64,000 bases of DNA from Mactromeris polynyma (Eukaryota > Mollusca > Bivalvia > Venerida > Mactridae), in assembly GCA_032209605.1 (NCBI GenBank), contig JASFXZ010000027.1, positions 9,877,372 to 9,941,371 on the forward strand. The letters run 5' to 3'. Position numbers and translations under genes: made by a program. Shown here piece after piece: positions 33,688-45,657 of the stretch (the stretch's first letter is position 1; every line of letters begins with the position of its first letter). The notes under the pieces were generated by a model, which did no database searches, was not told where the DNA came from, and saw only the letters and a list, made by a program, of their open reading frames with translations.

Positions 33688-34352
33688 AAAAACCGTCGGC
33701 CTGTGGTCGTCTTGGTCGTCCGAGGGTCCCCTAAAGGTCCACTTGTCTCGCCCACCCTCTGGAGCTTTCGTATAGCCTCTGCCGCTCTCTATATACCGAG
33801 GGTCGTGCGTAGTGTCTGCTGAGTGTAAACACCCGACCATCACCAGATCCTCGGACGACCGACCCGCATGTGCCCCGTAAGTGCCCGTAAGTGCCCGATC
33901 ACCCCCGCAGGTAGCCGACCTCCGTGCTGACGTGTGCCAAAATAGCTAGATTAAGGGCGATCCGCGACCAAGAGTAAAATTCCAATCAGATATTCGCCCG
34001 CTCTTCGCGCGAGAGTAGCCGAGGGTAGCCGAGAGTAGCCGGTTAAGCCCCGAGATAAGCCGATTAGGGCGACCTATATAAATAGAGGTTCCAGATAGCA
34101 GCAGACCATAACCCGCTTCGACACCGACCACGCAACACCTCTACAATTCAACGCTCTACGGATCAACGCTATACAGACCAACGCTATGCCCAGGGGAAAA
34201 AATACTGGCCAGGGGAAGAAGGCCAGTACCAGGCCTGCACGATCTCCAACGCCGCCGAAGTTCCTGCCGAGGTTCCTTCCGGTGGAGGTCTGCCTCCCCT
34301 CGACGAAGAAAAGACAGCTCCCCAGAATAAGAAGGCAAGGAAGAGTGTCAAC

Positions 34353-34598
34353 ATGTCTGCCACTGAAGAGAAGAAGATGGTGGACTTCATCCAACAGAAC
34401 CCCTGCCTCTACGGCAAGTCCAAGAGGGATTGGCTGAACAAGACGGTCAGGGATGAGCTGTGGAGGACCCAGATGGAAGTGATGCAACCGGCCAGAGAAG
34501 AGCTGACCCTCTGGAACGAGTCCATCCGTACCCGACTCTCTCGTCTGAGGAAAACCAAGTCCGGCCAGGGAGTAGTCCGTATCACAGAACAGGAATAG
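34353..34598 (+). CDS. Harbinger Myb/MADF-like accessory protein (N-terminus uncertain)
   Basis: ATG at 34353 opens 81 residues to TAG at 34598. FIQQNPCLYGKSKRDWLNKT and DELWRTQME fit the NP.LY......W......W pattern of MADF/Myb-SANT-like domains; TWNESIRTRLSRLRKTKSGQ-like wording (here LWNESIRTRL, RKTKSGQG) is what I recall from the second protein of animal Harbinger elements. That protein helps the transposase enter the nucleus and bind transposon ends. A basic MPRGKNTGQGKKAS start at 34186 lies in another frame upstream and may be its original N-terminus, lost by frameshift. The frame of 34353 is open upstream but without ATG. The C-terminus is shorter than usual. Confidence 0.65.
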   Translation: MSATEEKKMVDFIQQNPCLYGKSKRDWLNKTVRDELWRTQMEVMQPAREELTLWNESIRTRLSRLRKTKSGQGVVRITEQE

Positions 34599-34609
34599 GA
34601 CACAGTTGG

Positions 34610-34874
34610 TTAGCTCTCACCAGTCGCCAGGTATCGCAAGGTGGCGGCCAGCTTCACCCTAGGATCTATCGCCAGCCTGTAGTTGGTGTCCATCTTCTGT
34701 ATACGTGGACCAATCCGAGCCATCACCTCATCAAACATCTCTGGAGGCATGCGCAGAAAGTTTCGGAAAGCAGCAGAATCACCGACCCTCATCTCTTGCA
34801 TAAGTGCATCGTAGTGGCCGTAGTGGCCGTAGTGTAGCCTTCCATCATCACCCAGCCAGGGAGTACACCAAAAC
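34610..34874 (-). CDS. Harbinger transposase exon 2, truncated before the DDE domain
   Basis: The acceptor 'tatgttccag' precedes 34874. Joined to exon 1 (134 + 265 = 399 nt) it gives 132 residues and a stop in frame. It reads KFWCTPWLGDDGRL, HYGHYDALMQEMRVGD, FRNFLRMPPEMFDEVMARIG, then KLAATLRYLATGES and a stop. This matches the N-terminal helix-turn-helix part of PIF/HARBI1 transposases (FRNFLRM.PE.F..LL, T.R.AI.P..KLA.TLR.LATG.S). The DDE nuclease that should follow is absent; the Myb-like gene ends 11 bp away. GHY is tandemly repeated. The protein may bind DNA but cannot cut it (inference). Confidence 0.75.
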
Positions 34875-35245
34875 CTGGAACATAGTAATAATAATTGTTA
34901 TTAAATACAACAGCAAGGGAGATATTTAAACAAAATTATTGTAAATGATAAGAAATTTATACAGAACAATACCAATGCCAGAGAATTAAAACCCAAATGT
35001 TGTAATGAAACAAAACACATATAAAAATCATTTAAAATGTCACAAAGAATTAATTGTTACTAAATACAACAGCAAGGCATATATTTACTCAAAATTATTA
35101 TAAATATGTAATAATAAATTTACAAATTAATACCAATGCCAGAGAATTATAAACCAAATATAAAATAAAAACTGCACACTTTTCTCGGAACAGGTACTGA
35201 AACAAAACACAGGTGAAAAACCTTTAAAAAATCACAAAAACTTAC

Positions 35246-35379
35246 TTCTTTTTGGCATATTTTCTCTTGGTCATTGGCCTCCTCCTCAGCATATTTTCTA
35301 GTGTAATAACATTTTGCTGTGCTATGGCAGAACGAAGTTGTAGAGCTACAACAAGCCCCAGCACTGCTTGTTGGTCCAT
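35246..35379 (-). CDS. Harbinger transposase exon 1
   Basis: ATG is at 35377-35379 on the minus strand; the exon encodes MDQQAVLGLVVALQLRS and further residues, ending MTKRKYAKK, basic like a nuclear localisation signal. The donor 'gtaagt' follows 35246. 134 nt leave two bases that join the exon at 34874. Confidence 0.7.
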
Positions 35380-35990
35380 GACCTTCCCTGGCTGGTCAGA
35401 AAGTGATGAAAGGCTCCGATCTGGCTCGATTTATATAGTCGGGCCCCCAAAACACCTCTCCGGCCGATCTAGGGAAATTTGGTCGGCCGAAGAACGTCCG
35501 AAGATCGTTTAAATCGTCCGAAGACCGTTTACTTTCGGCTTCCTGCGGCTCCCTGCGTCAACATACGCCTACATTCGGCCACTCTCGCGCGAAGAACGGT
35601 GGACATTGGCCGCAGAGCGGCCGAAAGCGTCCTCTCTCGATCCGGGATCGCCCATTTTCGGCCTCTCTCTGCCTCTCTCGGTCGAACAACGCGCGAAGAT
35701 CGCTCACTTGCGCGCGAGAAGCGGGTCTCCACTAGGCTTTTGTCGTGTACCTGCGGGTACTTGCGCGTACTTCGCATACTTGCGCCCCGGAAACGTGTTG
35801 ATCGCGCGAGGAACGTCTGTGATTCGTCCCCCCGCGATGGTCCATTGGTCGGGACTCAATCGGGTCAAAAAAGGGGACGATTGGAGGCGATTCAGGACGA
35901 CAATCGGGCTGATCAAAAAAATGATTCATCGGGGACAATCTGGTCCAGATCGGGCCGATTGGAAAAAACAATCCTTGGTGAAATGCAGCC

Positions 35991-37119
35991 ATTATTAAGG
36001 TAACGTACCGAAAGGTTAACCAATCCGCGTCAATGTTACACACGTTGTTCGGTTGAAGAGAAATTGCCTTGGTGGTTAACGTAAGATTTGATTGGTTTAC
36101 ACAACACTGCAAATAGCAAAACCATGTTAGTACGGCTGCGCCGAAAAATACGGCATAATAGTAAAATTACGGACAAGAATGATAATGTCAGCAGTTAATT
36201 AACTATTGAACGCAGCAGAAAATCCTTTTTCTTCCGTTATGTCATTTTGTTAGTGCCAAGAAAATACAAGCAAACAGTATAATGCTACTAAAGAGTTTTA
36301 CACCAACTATCACGTTATTCCTTATTGTCCTGCCTGACAAACAATCCTATAAAGTACAGAAGTAGGCAGGACGGGAACACCCATCACCCATTTGTTTCAT
36401 TAACAAATCTTCGTTTTATCGATACTGTTGTTTGTTTATTGCATTTTTGTTATCTCCGGCAGGTAAACCAGAATGAATTCATTACAAAATAATAATTTCT
36501 GCACTTCTTATTTTGCTTTAAATGTATTTTTATTTTGTATGTGAATACACACATTGAGTGTTTATTGTACGAATCACGTATGTTTCCGTTACTCCCGGTA
36601 AACATCTATTATCTACTTTACGTTGTTACTATGTAACATTCTCATAAAACGAGATCCCTGAGTACAAGTCTTTAAATACACCAGAGATGATTACGATAAT
36701 CGCATGTAATAAAATAAAACATGTTCGAATCTTGAACAACTTAGTACACCATTAAGTTCATGTCTTATATGACAATCACTAAAATAATGTAGAATAAACA
36801 AACTACTGCCATGCTTGCTTATACAGAACACTGATAAAAATATTATTCAGATATAAGGAATAAAAATTAAATCCCTGAATGAACATTTTACATTCAAATG
36901 ATTATGAATACAGCGAACAACTAACATAAAGAACCGTTCTGCCAGGTTCCACGAGTGTTCCTTGTTAATAGTTTGTATTAAAATTGTACTGTAATTCAAT
37001 TGGGTAATTATTTTTATTCACATTCAAGACAGAATCTATGTTTCATTCACCACTCATAGAGACATGGTTGATGTTATTCCAATTCGGTTACTGTCGACAA
37101 TATAGAGACTCTTTATAAT
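35991..37119. other. Non-coding stretch
   Basis: AT-rich intergenic DNA, no recognised feature. Confidence 0.4.
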
Positions 37120-37262
37120 AAGACCATTATTTGTTCTGAATAAAGTCCGTCTTTGTTGTTAGGTCATCTGATTATTGCAATAAAATATGAAAGAAACTTT
37201 TTTTTAAATTGGTCCATTGTTATCGAGTCGGTCTTAATTTCGAGTTGGTCTTTATGTGAGAT
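37120..37262 (-). repeat. Family B dispersed repeat (ACAGTGAAACCTC type), diverged copy
   Basis: On the minus strand it reads 'tacagtttaatctcacataa', 'agaccaactcgaaattaag' and 'accgactcgataa', collinear with the copy at 57298. An AT-rich, 'aagaccacctcaataat'-rich family. Confidence 0.5.
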
Positions 37263-39424
37263 TAAACTGTATCGTATCTAACCACTAAATCAAATATGCA
37301 TCCTGAAGTATTCACGAATCTGTAATACATTTTCAAGATGATGTGTTTGTATGGCAAAACAAGTATTTCTTAATAAGAAATTGAGATAATTTATAATTAT
37401 ACTATGAATCTAAAATCAACAAGACGCCGACATATCTATTACCAACCCATTTTTTAGAACATACATTTATACGCAATTATTAACTACATAAATATATGTT
37501 AAGCTCAGAAGTAAAATGTTATTTTTTAAAACATTGCACGCGATAGCGTGTACATAATTTTGTTTCCCGATATAAGAGGAAATTAAAATGAATACTTCAA
37601 CTTCAACAAACGGAATATAAATTAATGTGAATTTAATGATCTTACTTTTGAAACTACAGAACTCGATCAGATATCTATGCAGACGACAGTTTGCAGTGAT
37701 AACTTTGACGTCTGCACAGATAAGCAAGTGAGGATGGTTATATGATCGAGATAAACACTTCAGTGAGTCACATTTCAGTCTGCAATATTTGCATTGAAAT
37801 GAACTTGGAATACTAGTAATAGTAAGTGAGAGCAATGAACTAGCAGTTTCATTGAGATAAGATAAGATATATTTCATGTAACGTCGGCAAGTAAAGTGAA
37901 CGTATTACATAAGGTCCGAGTGTTTTTTCAAGTGAGCCGATATGACCAGTATGAAGTTATTTCATGGTTATTTATCAAACAGTCAGATCTGTTGTGATGA
38001 CATCTGTACTGTTCCCCGACACCAAGGGACAAGAGTTATGGATGTTGCCGAAATAACCATAATAACGGGTTTATTACCTGATCAAACATCGATTTCAAGG
38101 ATGTGTTTAAGACTTTATGCAGCTTGTATACTTTAACAACTTCTTTACTTTTCTCGTATATTTATGTACAAAACGAAAACAGAAATACATTTGACTATTT
38201 AAACATATGCCGTCTATAAGTAGAACGTGGAAAATCCAGTGACGCACAGAGCACGTGAGAGCAACAGTTCATACCATTGACCAGGGAAGTGTTCGGTTCG
38301 TGACAGTTCCATTTATTTCGTGTGGAAAAGCAAAAATCATAGATTAACATTCATATAGCGTATCAGGTAATAAACCCGAATTATACAGTATCAATGTTAT
38401 AAACCTGTACAAGAGAGCACAATAAACCAGACTACACGTTGATAATTATATTAAATCATAATAAATAGTGATGATAATTAAAATATATCACTGCCGAAAA
38501 TCCTTTCGAAAAGGTCAGTGTAAAAGTCTTGTTCTCTTATTGTATTTTCAAAAACAAGAGTGTGAAAAAAGGATTTTCCCATGACTCCAAACCAAAGTGC
38601 GATAACTCCCGAGTGACTCGAGCGATATGGCTGGTTATCGAACTAGTCCGAGATAGGAATTTAAGGCAACGTTAATATACAAACAATTAGAAGTCCTGAC
38701 AACAAGACGCAAGAACCACCGCCATACAATACACATTCATCTATTGCTGCCTTATCATGTGTACCCACTTCCATTTTATCTGAGAAGTTGCCAGTTGGTT
38801 GCAGAGGAACAGGACAGTCATGGTAAGATCAAATGATTCCTGTACGTGATAGTGAAACAAACTTTGCTATACTATCAATCGATAAATCGATGGATCGATC
38901 AAACTTTCCTACTACAGCACATCGATCCTTTTACTGAACATTTCGTTGTTTCATCACCCCTTGTCTATAAATCTCCGAAAGAATCGCCCGCGTAATGTTG
39001 TTATAATTCCCAATAAGCTGTTGATTCTGCGCTTGTTATTAAACAAAACCTCATTTGATTTTCAAGAAACTTAAAATCGTTCTGTTCTGTTATAATAATT
39101 TTACAGATATATGCTAAAGCGGTATAATATTTTATGTAATTAATCTATGAAATCCTATGTTATGGTATCCATGCCGCAGAAAATATTTTTTATTTCGCTA
39201 TTTTCGGTTAAGACAGTTATCAGTAAGAACATGAAATCTTCTACTTGCGCGACCGTCCTACTTTTGAGGGACAGACTTTTTTAAAAACATTTTACATAAA
39301 CAATTACAATGAGCAAAGGTACAAAAGTCACAACATAACGGATGGATGAAAATAAAGGTGTACCGCTTTGAAGCGGTCACTGGCAAAACAGCATGGAGTT
39401 TAAGCTGGTTGAGGGTGTAACCCG
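37263..39424. other. Non-coding stretch
   Basis: AT-rich. A minus-strand open frame of 136 codons (37467-37877) shows no recognised domain and a biased Ile/Leu/Tyr/Lys composition, so I treat it as chance. Nothing else recognised. Confidence 0.35.
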
Positions 39425-39640
39425 CTTCATACGTATCCATTATGAAAGGGAACGCCACACACATAAGACAATGCTTCTCCACACAGACCCCGAGGCGAAA
39501 ACATTCTTCTTAACTTTAGGCACTAAGGAGTTGCAAGTGGAAACATGTATGTGAATAGGGGTGCAAGGAATGGTCTTGTCGACCATTAAAACAACTAAGG
39601 AGAATTTAAGGGGACAGCAAGAGAGGAGCGTTTAATGGAC
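39425..39640 (-). mobile_element. Dispersed element family A, copy 4 (minus)
   Basis: Contains 'gaaagggaacgccacacaca', 'taagacaatgcttctccaca', 'cagaccccgag', 'ggcactaaggagttg', 'aataggggtgcaaggaatgg' and 'acaactaaggagaattta', the reverse complement of copy 1. It is not tandemly expanded. Confidence 0.7.
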
Positions 39641-41016
39641 GGAATACGTCACGCAACAATTCAAGAAAGACAGTAATAATAGACCGAAAGGAGAGGGGGA
39701 GAAAAGAACATGAATAGTATATCAAGTAAAAGAACTGCACATGGGGAAAAGGGGTACTTAATATACAGATAAAACATCAGTAGAAATAATAACCAGACAG
39801 CGATTTACAGCAATGAAGCTGTTAGAAAAATACTGGTGGTTTCAATCGATTTAAAACCTCACATTTATGCTGTTATGCAACGAACAATGTCAATAAAAGA
39901 CACCCTCCAGAGAATCCCGCTGCGATATTAATAGTTTACTTTTTGACATCAGTGTACATTTTAAGATCCATGCTTACAGTTTAGAAGGAACACCCGCTGG
40001 AAGGCCGACAACGCTATTGATTTTAGTTTGTTATCCACAATGCAGAATCTTCCTTCAAATCAAGCAGACCAACATCTCTTCCGTTATTCTCATCATGTTG
40101 TGTTATCTGTTTAGCTTCTGAATTTTGTCGAGAAAACTGCAACGTTTAGCCTCTAATTTATCTTTTGAATTCTTCCATAATATAGCAATCGTGTTTCTAC
40201 CGACGTTGTATTCTGCAGAACACGCGACAAGATGAATATAATCTATTACATATCGGGTTCACTTTATAAGTAAGGCAAATCTTGCTTTCCTCTAAAAGTG
40301 CGTGAAAGAACATAATGTAATGTACAATGTACTGTGTCATGTGCTGTTCAATGTGCACTTGATCGTCCTTTATCGTTGTATTGAGTCCCCTACACAAGTT
40401 CCTAGGGTATGAAATAAAATGAAAAAATGAGGAATGGATATAAAGCAAAACTATTAGGGAAGGGTGTAGGGCTAAAAGGGGATAGACAAGAAGTAAACGC
40501 GAAGAAAACGTGGCCACACAATAACCTCACAGACTTTGCCGACAGCCACTGGGTACTTTAAAATCCGTTTGACGGCAAGCCGAAATTACACTTTGCTGTT
40601 GCATTGCCAAAAGCCCCACATTTTAACAAAATACACCTAAACTAGCGGGCACTAACATCGCGCAAACACCCAACGAATACATATTGAAGACGCTGTAAAC
40701 GTATATCTTAATCAAAAGAAGACATTAACGTCAGTCAAGAAAATATTCATAAATGATGGTCAGCGCTACTTGAACTAAACAAATATTAGGCATTTTCTTT
40801 TCATGCGTTTTAAATAATGCGTACGTGGTGTAAATATGGCGAGAAAATCTGCTTTACTTAATATTATCTTCTAGTTTTACTGTAGTTCTGTATTCGAATA
40901 ACAGCTGTGACAAAGACACACATTGTAAAGTACATTGTTTCATACAATTCTCTTACAAGGTTTCGGTACACCGAATGTATTTTGTACACTTCATTTATTA
41001 TGGTGACTTTTTCCAG
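39641..41016. other. Non-coding stretch
   Basis: AT-rich, short chance open frames only. It ends in the acceptor-like 'gactttttccag' before 41017. Confidence 0.4.
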
Positions 41017-41574
41017 CAACAGGAGCGGAGAGGATCCGTGGCGGACACCTTGATAGAAACACCAACATTCCTCACAAATTCTACATCCCTGGTGGAACAG
41101 GAGCGGAGAGGATCCGTGGCGGACACCTTGATAGAAACACCAACATTCCTCACAAATTCTACATCCCTGGTGGAACAGGAGCGGAGAGGATCCGTGGCGG
41201 ACACCTTGATAGAAACACCAACATTCCTCACAAATTCTACATCCCTGGTGGAACAGGAGCGGAGGGGATCCGTGGAGGACACCTTGATAGAAACACCAAC
41301 ATTCCTCACAAACTCTACATCCCTGGTGGAACAGGCGCGGAGAGGATCCGTGGAGGACACCTTGATAGAAGCACTAACATTCCTCACAAATTCTACATCC
41401 CTGGTGGAACAGGAGCGGAGAGGATCCGTGGCGGACACCTTGATAGAAGCACCAACATTCCTCACAAATTCTACATCCCTGGTGGAACAGGAGCGGAGAG
41501 GATCCGTGGCGGACACCTTGATAGAAGCACCAACATTCCTCACAAATTCTACATTCCTGGTGGAACACGCAGTG
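41017..41574 (+). other. Candidate repeat-coding exon: 78-bp x 7 array between splice-like borders
   Basis: Seven exact-length 78-bp units (41023-41568) encode a 26-residue repeat beginning ERRGSVADTLIETPTFLTNS and ending TSLVEQ. An acceptor-like 'tttttccag' precedes 41017 and a donor-like 'gtgagg' follows 41574; the 558 nt between are 186 codons, phase 0 at both ends and open. Each unit has RRGS, a PKA-type consensus (RRxS), and a sequon NST. Against coding: the minus strand is equally open, substitutions between units are mostly non-synonymous (A/E, T/A, P/L, E/A, S/F), and no neighbouring exon is recognised. It may simply be a minisatellite. Confidence 0.4.
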
Positions 41575-41674
41575 GTGAGGGCTAGTGCTTTTAAATAGGT
41601 GATCACTGCGGGTCCATTAACTACATTTAAAACGTTTTATTGTATTGAAATGTAATTTAATTTCGGGACATTAG

Positions 41675-41762
41675 TAGTTATTATGTAGTTATTATGTAGT
41701 TATTATGTAGTTATTATGTAGTTATTATGTAGCTATTATGTAGTTATTATGTAGTTATTATG
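41675..41762 (+). repeat. 11-bp tandem repeat x 8
   Basis: Unit 'tagttattatg', one unit with c (tagctattatg). Located 100 bp after the 78-bp array. Confidence 0.95.
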
Positions 41763-43938
41763 TATTATTTCTGGTCATCGACTCACAGTAGCTGTTATTG
41801 CTAAATATCAACTGGAAATTCTGACTGCTCTCACGCAGGTTGGCTGTCTGTATACTTGCATGTGCGTGTGTGCACACTTAGAATGATGATTTAATCGCTC
41901 TCGTGTGCACTTACTTTGCTGGTCAATGAGCCTATTTATTATGTTATTGTATTCTGATTGCCACCTGATGGTGTTCTCTTTTTGTCGTCTGTTTTATTAG
42001 CTACAAAGTTGAAGCATTAAATTTTGTTCTCGGACTGTAAAGCAGTATATTGTATATGGAAATTTGAATCATCATGAGAAGACTCTGCACAAACTTCTTT
42101 TCTGTATTTACATAGTTCAACTACAGCGTCTTCGACATATCACCATTATCTTTTAGTACTTTCTATTTGTCCCCTCCAATTTCACAAAGTTAGTTTGATA
42201 ATCAGCCAGACGATTCCTTACTTCCCCATTTCTATAGATGTTTGCCCTTAGAAACATTTGGTGTTGCGGAGGGCAAAGCTCCATAGGACTGGGGACATAA
42301 TTGTCAGGCTGAACAAGAACCATTGAAAATAGGGGGGGGGGGGGGGCACCAAAGACGGAAAGAACGGATGACATGGAGGGATACATTACATGACACGCTG
42401 AACAAAGCCAGTTGTCCACGGACAGAACATCTTAAATACAGAAACTGAAGTGACAATACAAAGGGTATTGGGTTGCAATCGTTTTAATAATAACTTCTCT
42501 AAAACTAAAGGACATAACAGTTAGCGCTTACATTACACTCATTAACACATCAAATGCGTACAATAGAACAACGATACCAACCGGATGTTAAACTGATGAT
42601 TGGTTACAACCCCAAGTACCACCCGCATTGATAGCAGTAATACTGTTACTGCTGAAACGGTCAATACTACCACATTGACATCGATGCACACACACAGTAA
42701 GAGTGAAATGGTTAAACGTATAGCAACATTATTTCTACGTTGGGATTTCTGTAATGGCCTATGACAGTGATGTTTAATGCGTTCCAACAGACTTGTAAAT
42801 ATTTCCAATTTTTAACAAAGGCATGTATGACATTAATCAAGTAATCGAATTTTTTACAGCTTCAGTGATCAATTTTAAAAGTGTTATTTTTGCGTAAAGT
42901 TAAACTTTGAATTAAATTCTAATTCTATTATAATCAAAATATTTAAATGTAGCTTATAGTGCTATTAATGCAAAATAAGTGTATATTATCAGCTAGAATT
43001 GTTTAAAATTACTTCATTTATTCACATCCCTACGAACAGTTGGGTAAGGCAAAATGGTTCATAATTTTGATTCAATCGGATTATATATAATGACAAATAC
43101 ATGGACATTTCCATTTTGCTTTTACTTTCGTAAACAAGTTGCAATAAGCGATACTATTTTTTTCTTTTGTCGGTAGCGATTCTATTCCGGAAATCAAGCG
43201 CAAACACTATATATACAAGAAGATATGGTGATGATAAACAAATAGTAAATGTCGTTATTCAATGGATGAAAGTCGATGTTCGAATATTCGTTCGGAACGT
43301 AGTCCGAATATGCGAATACAGAAATTGCCATTCGTTGACATCCCTATGATAAGAGAAAATTCAATGTCAAATATTAATATTTGTACTATTAAAAATGAAA
43401 ATATAACAAAAGAGCTTGTCACAAAAGTGTCTTGAAGGTTGACCGCAATGTTCTTTCTTGTAGTACCTAGCGCACACAGGTTGACATTTTAATTCTCGTT
43501 GTGTCATTGTTATTGTAATAAAACAAAATCACCATAATGGGTTTTAACATTACCGACTGCGTTTGTCTGTGAAGGGATATAAATTAACTATTAATTGTTA
43601 AACTTGACCTATATCCCAGCTTGTTGCATGGAAACATATAGACAGCATGCTGTTGTGATGACGTCACTGGAAGTGGTTTTCTGTTAAGCGGTATAAAATG
43701 TGATTAATGACACTGTTAGTCTGTCATCTCCTGACGCTTTTATAAATATTCTAATACACGGAACAGAAATGGTCGCACGAAAGTTCAATCAGTTTCAAAC
43801 AGTTCAGGAAACCTTCTTGAACAAGGGCATTGTCGAAAAGTATAAACATACGATGTTACATTTATTGAGAGAGAATAAATCATATAAAAGTTATAAATAC
43901 ATTTAGGTTGCAGCTTTCTTAACGCTTAATTCGTCTAC
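41763..43938. other. Non-coding stretch
   Basis: AT-rich, with a 14-nt poly-G tract near 42334-42347. No gene recognised. Confidence 0.4.
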
Positions 43939-44428
43939 ATATTGATTGGTACCTTGTCCTGTTGTATCATTGAATATTGATTGGTACCTTGTCCTGTTGT
44001 ATCATTGAATATTGATTGGTACCTTGTCCTGTTGTATCATTGAATATTGATTGGTACCTTGTCCTGTTGTATCATTGAATATTGATTGGTACCTTGTCCT
44101 GTTGTATCATTGAATATTGATTGGTACCTTGTCCTGTTGTATCATTGAATATTGATTGGTACCTTGTCCTGTTGTATCATTGAATATTTGTTGGTACCTT
44201 GTCCTGTTGTATCATTGAATATTGATTGGTACCTTGTCCTGTTGTATCATTGAATATTGATTGTTACCTTGTCCTGTTGCATCATTGAATATTGATTGGT
44301 ACCTTGTCCTGTTGTATCATTGAATATCGATTGTTACCTTGTCCTGTTGCATCATTGAATATTGATTGTTACCTTGTCCTGTTGCATCATTGAATATTGA
44401 TTGTTACCTTGTCCTGTTGCATCATTGA
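43939..44428 (+). repeat. Minisatellite, 35 bp x 14
   Basis: Unit 'atattgattggtaccttgtc' + 'ctgttgtatcattga'. Most units contain GGTACC. Units toward the right end carry ttgttacc and gttgcatc, so a variant has spread from that edge. Unrelated in sequence to the 35-bp array at 29088. Confidence 0.95.
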
Positions 44429-45139
44429 AGATTGTTTATTTGTAGCGTAAATGAGATAATAGCAGTTGCTTGGAAAATACATTATACCAGACACCAGATT
44501 TGGAATAATGACCGCATTTATCGTTAATCGTTAAACAAAACAAACCGCTCTAATTTGTCAAAGTTGAATATCTTTGCAAATATGCATAGTGAAATTTTAT
44601 ACATTTGTTCAGGGCTACGAAATGTTAGATCTGTACAGAGTGGTTTGGAATTAATTTGTATTCCTTTAAACATATTTTATTTACATACTATGAACATCAT
44701 AATAACACAATACAATATACAACATTTTACATGAAACGAGTTTGTTAAGTAGTTAATGTAAAAAGGATGAGAGCGAAAGCCAATGACTTATATAGGTCTC
44801 TCCTTGCTTTGTTTTCGAGTTTAGACAAATATTAGAAGACAGTGCCAGATGCTTACGTGTGATGTCATTTTAAAGGACTGTGCTTACATCTGTGTGAATG
44901 CAAGAATAAAGGGCACAGCCGACCAAAACGCGCATGGACACATGAAATATATACATACATATGAATTATCACAAAAACAAAAGGGACACAAGACATATAT
45001 AATGGGCCTGGTTCAACGAACACTCATCCTAACATCACCCAAATATAACGGACATTGTCGATAAGAAAATTCCCACAAAACATCTCCTCAACATAAGAGA
45101 CGGCAAACACAGTATAAGCATGTAGAACATAAATATATA
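44429..45139. other. Non-coding stretch
   Basis: AT-rich. 'aagggacacaagacatatat' near 44984 resembles 'gagggacacaagacacacgc' near 49654, so a dispersed repeat is likely. No gene recognised. Confidence 0.4.
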
Positions 45140-45180
45140 AAACAATAGGCTTGTGAAGCTAATAAAATATGAACTAGGTG

Positions 45181-45446
45181 TTTGTTTCATCGGGTTTAAC
45201 GCCGTTGCTCAACGATATTTCAGTTATATACGGCTGCCGGTTCACCTAACCAGTTTTTCCTGGACTGAATTCTAACCAGTACTAACTTACCCTTCCACAA
45301 GGAAGCCGGCAACTTCTCCACATGTGGAGGAAAATCGACATTTTGTCAAATGTTCATGGAAGGTATGACCTGCCGCGACCGGGAATCTAACCCGGATCGC
45401 CGGGTTACAAGTCCAGCGCACTAACCACTGGCCCACGTCCGCGGCT
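45181..45446 (-). mobile_element. tRNA-headed SINE, minus strand, with target-site duplication
   Basis: Flanked by 'aatatgaactaggtg' (45166-45180) and 'aatatgaactagatg' (45447-45461). On the minus strand the head reads 'gtgggccagtggttagtgcg' (A box) and 'cgggttagattcccggtcg' (B box). The tail includes 'gttgagcaacggcgttaaac'. That tail reminds me of mollusc V-/Meta-type SINEs such as RUDI; this name is from memory and needs a search. Confidence 0.75.
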
Positions 45447-45657
45447 AATATGAACTAGATGACTTACAAAGCTTATAATTATGGCAAAACTAAACTCGAT
45501 ATAAATATAACAATTAGGTTAATATGTGTATAGAAGTCCAGCGCACTAACCACTGGACCACGTCCGCGGCTAATATGAACTAGATGACTTACAAAGCTTA
45601 TAATTATGGCAAAACTAAACTCGATATAAATATAACAATTAGGTTAATATGTGTATA
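45411..45657 (+). repeat. Tandem duplication, period 125 bp
   Basis: 45411-45532 (from gtccagcgcactaaccactg) repeats at 45536-45657 nearly exactly. It spans the end of the SINE head and the flanking foldback arm, so it is younger than the SINE insertion. Confidence 0.9.

Larger units (their letters stand above)
33465..35990. mobile_element. PIF/Harbinger DNA transposon, internally deleted
   Basis: The left end 'ggccatttcaccaaggatt' (33465-33483) and right end 'aatccttggtgaaatgcagcc' (35970-35990, first 20 bases cited in part) are inverted apart from a 2-nt indel. TTAAG flanks both sides (33459-33463 and 35995-35999), containing the TTA expected for Harbinger target duplication. The element is strikingly GC-rich against its AT-rich surroundings. 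It carries two convergent genes: a Myb/MADF-like protein (plus) and a two-exon transposase (minus) lacking the catalytic domain. Confidence 0.8.

Noticed and set aside
34409..34603. Minus-strand open frame after the transposase stop as its continuation
   Set aside because: It is antisense to the Myb/MADF-like gene. The slight resemblance after the stop is too short to trust.
33530..35990. Several 80-170-codon open frames in the GC-rich transposon
   Set aside because: High GC lowers stop frequency. Only the Myb-like frame and the two-exon transposase match families.
37467..37877. 136-codon minus-strand open frame as a gene
   Set aside because: No recognised domain, low-complexity AT-driven composition, no splice or promoter context.
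43939..44428. CRISPR-like regular array
   Set aside because: Units are directly contiguous with no unique spacers, and the genome is eukaryotic. The same applies to the other arrays.
45360..45446. tRNA gene on the minus strand
   Set aside because: A and B boxes are present, but the sequence continues into a SINE body with a 15-bp target duplication.
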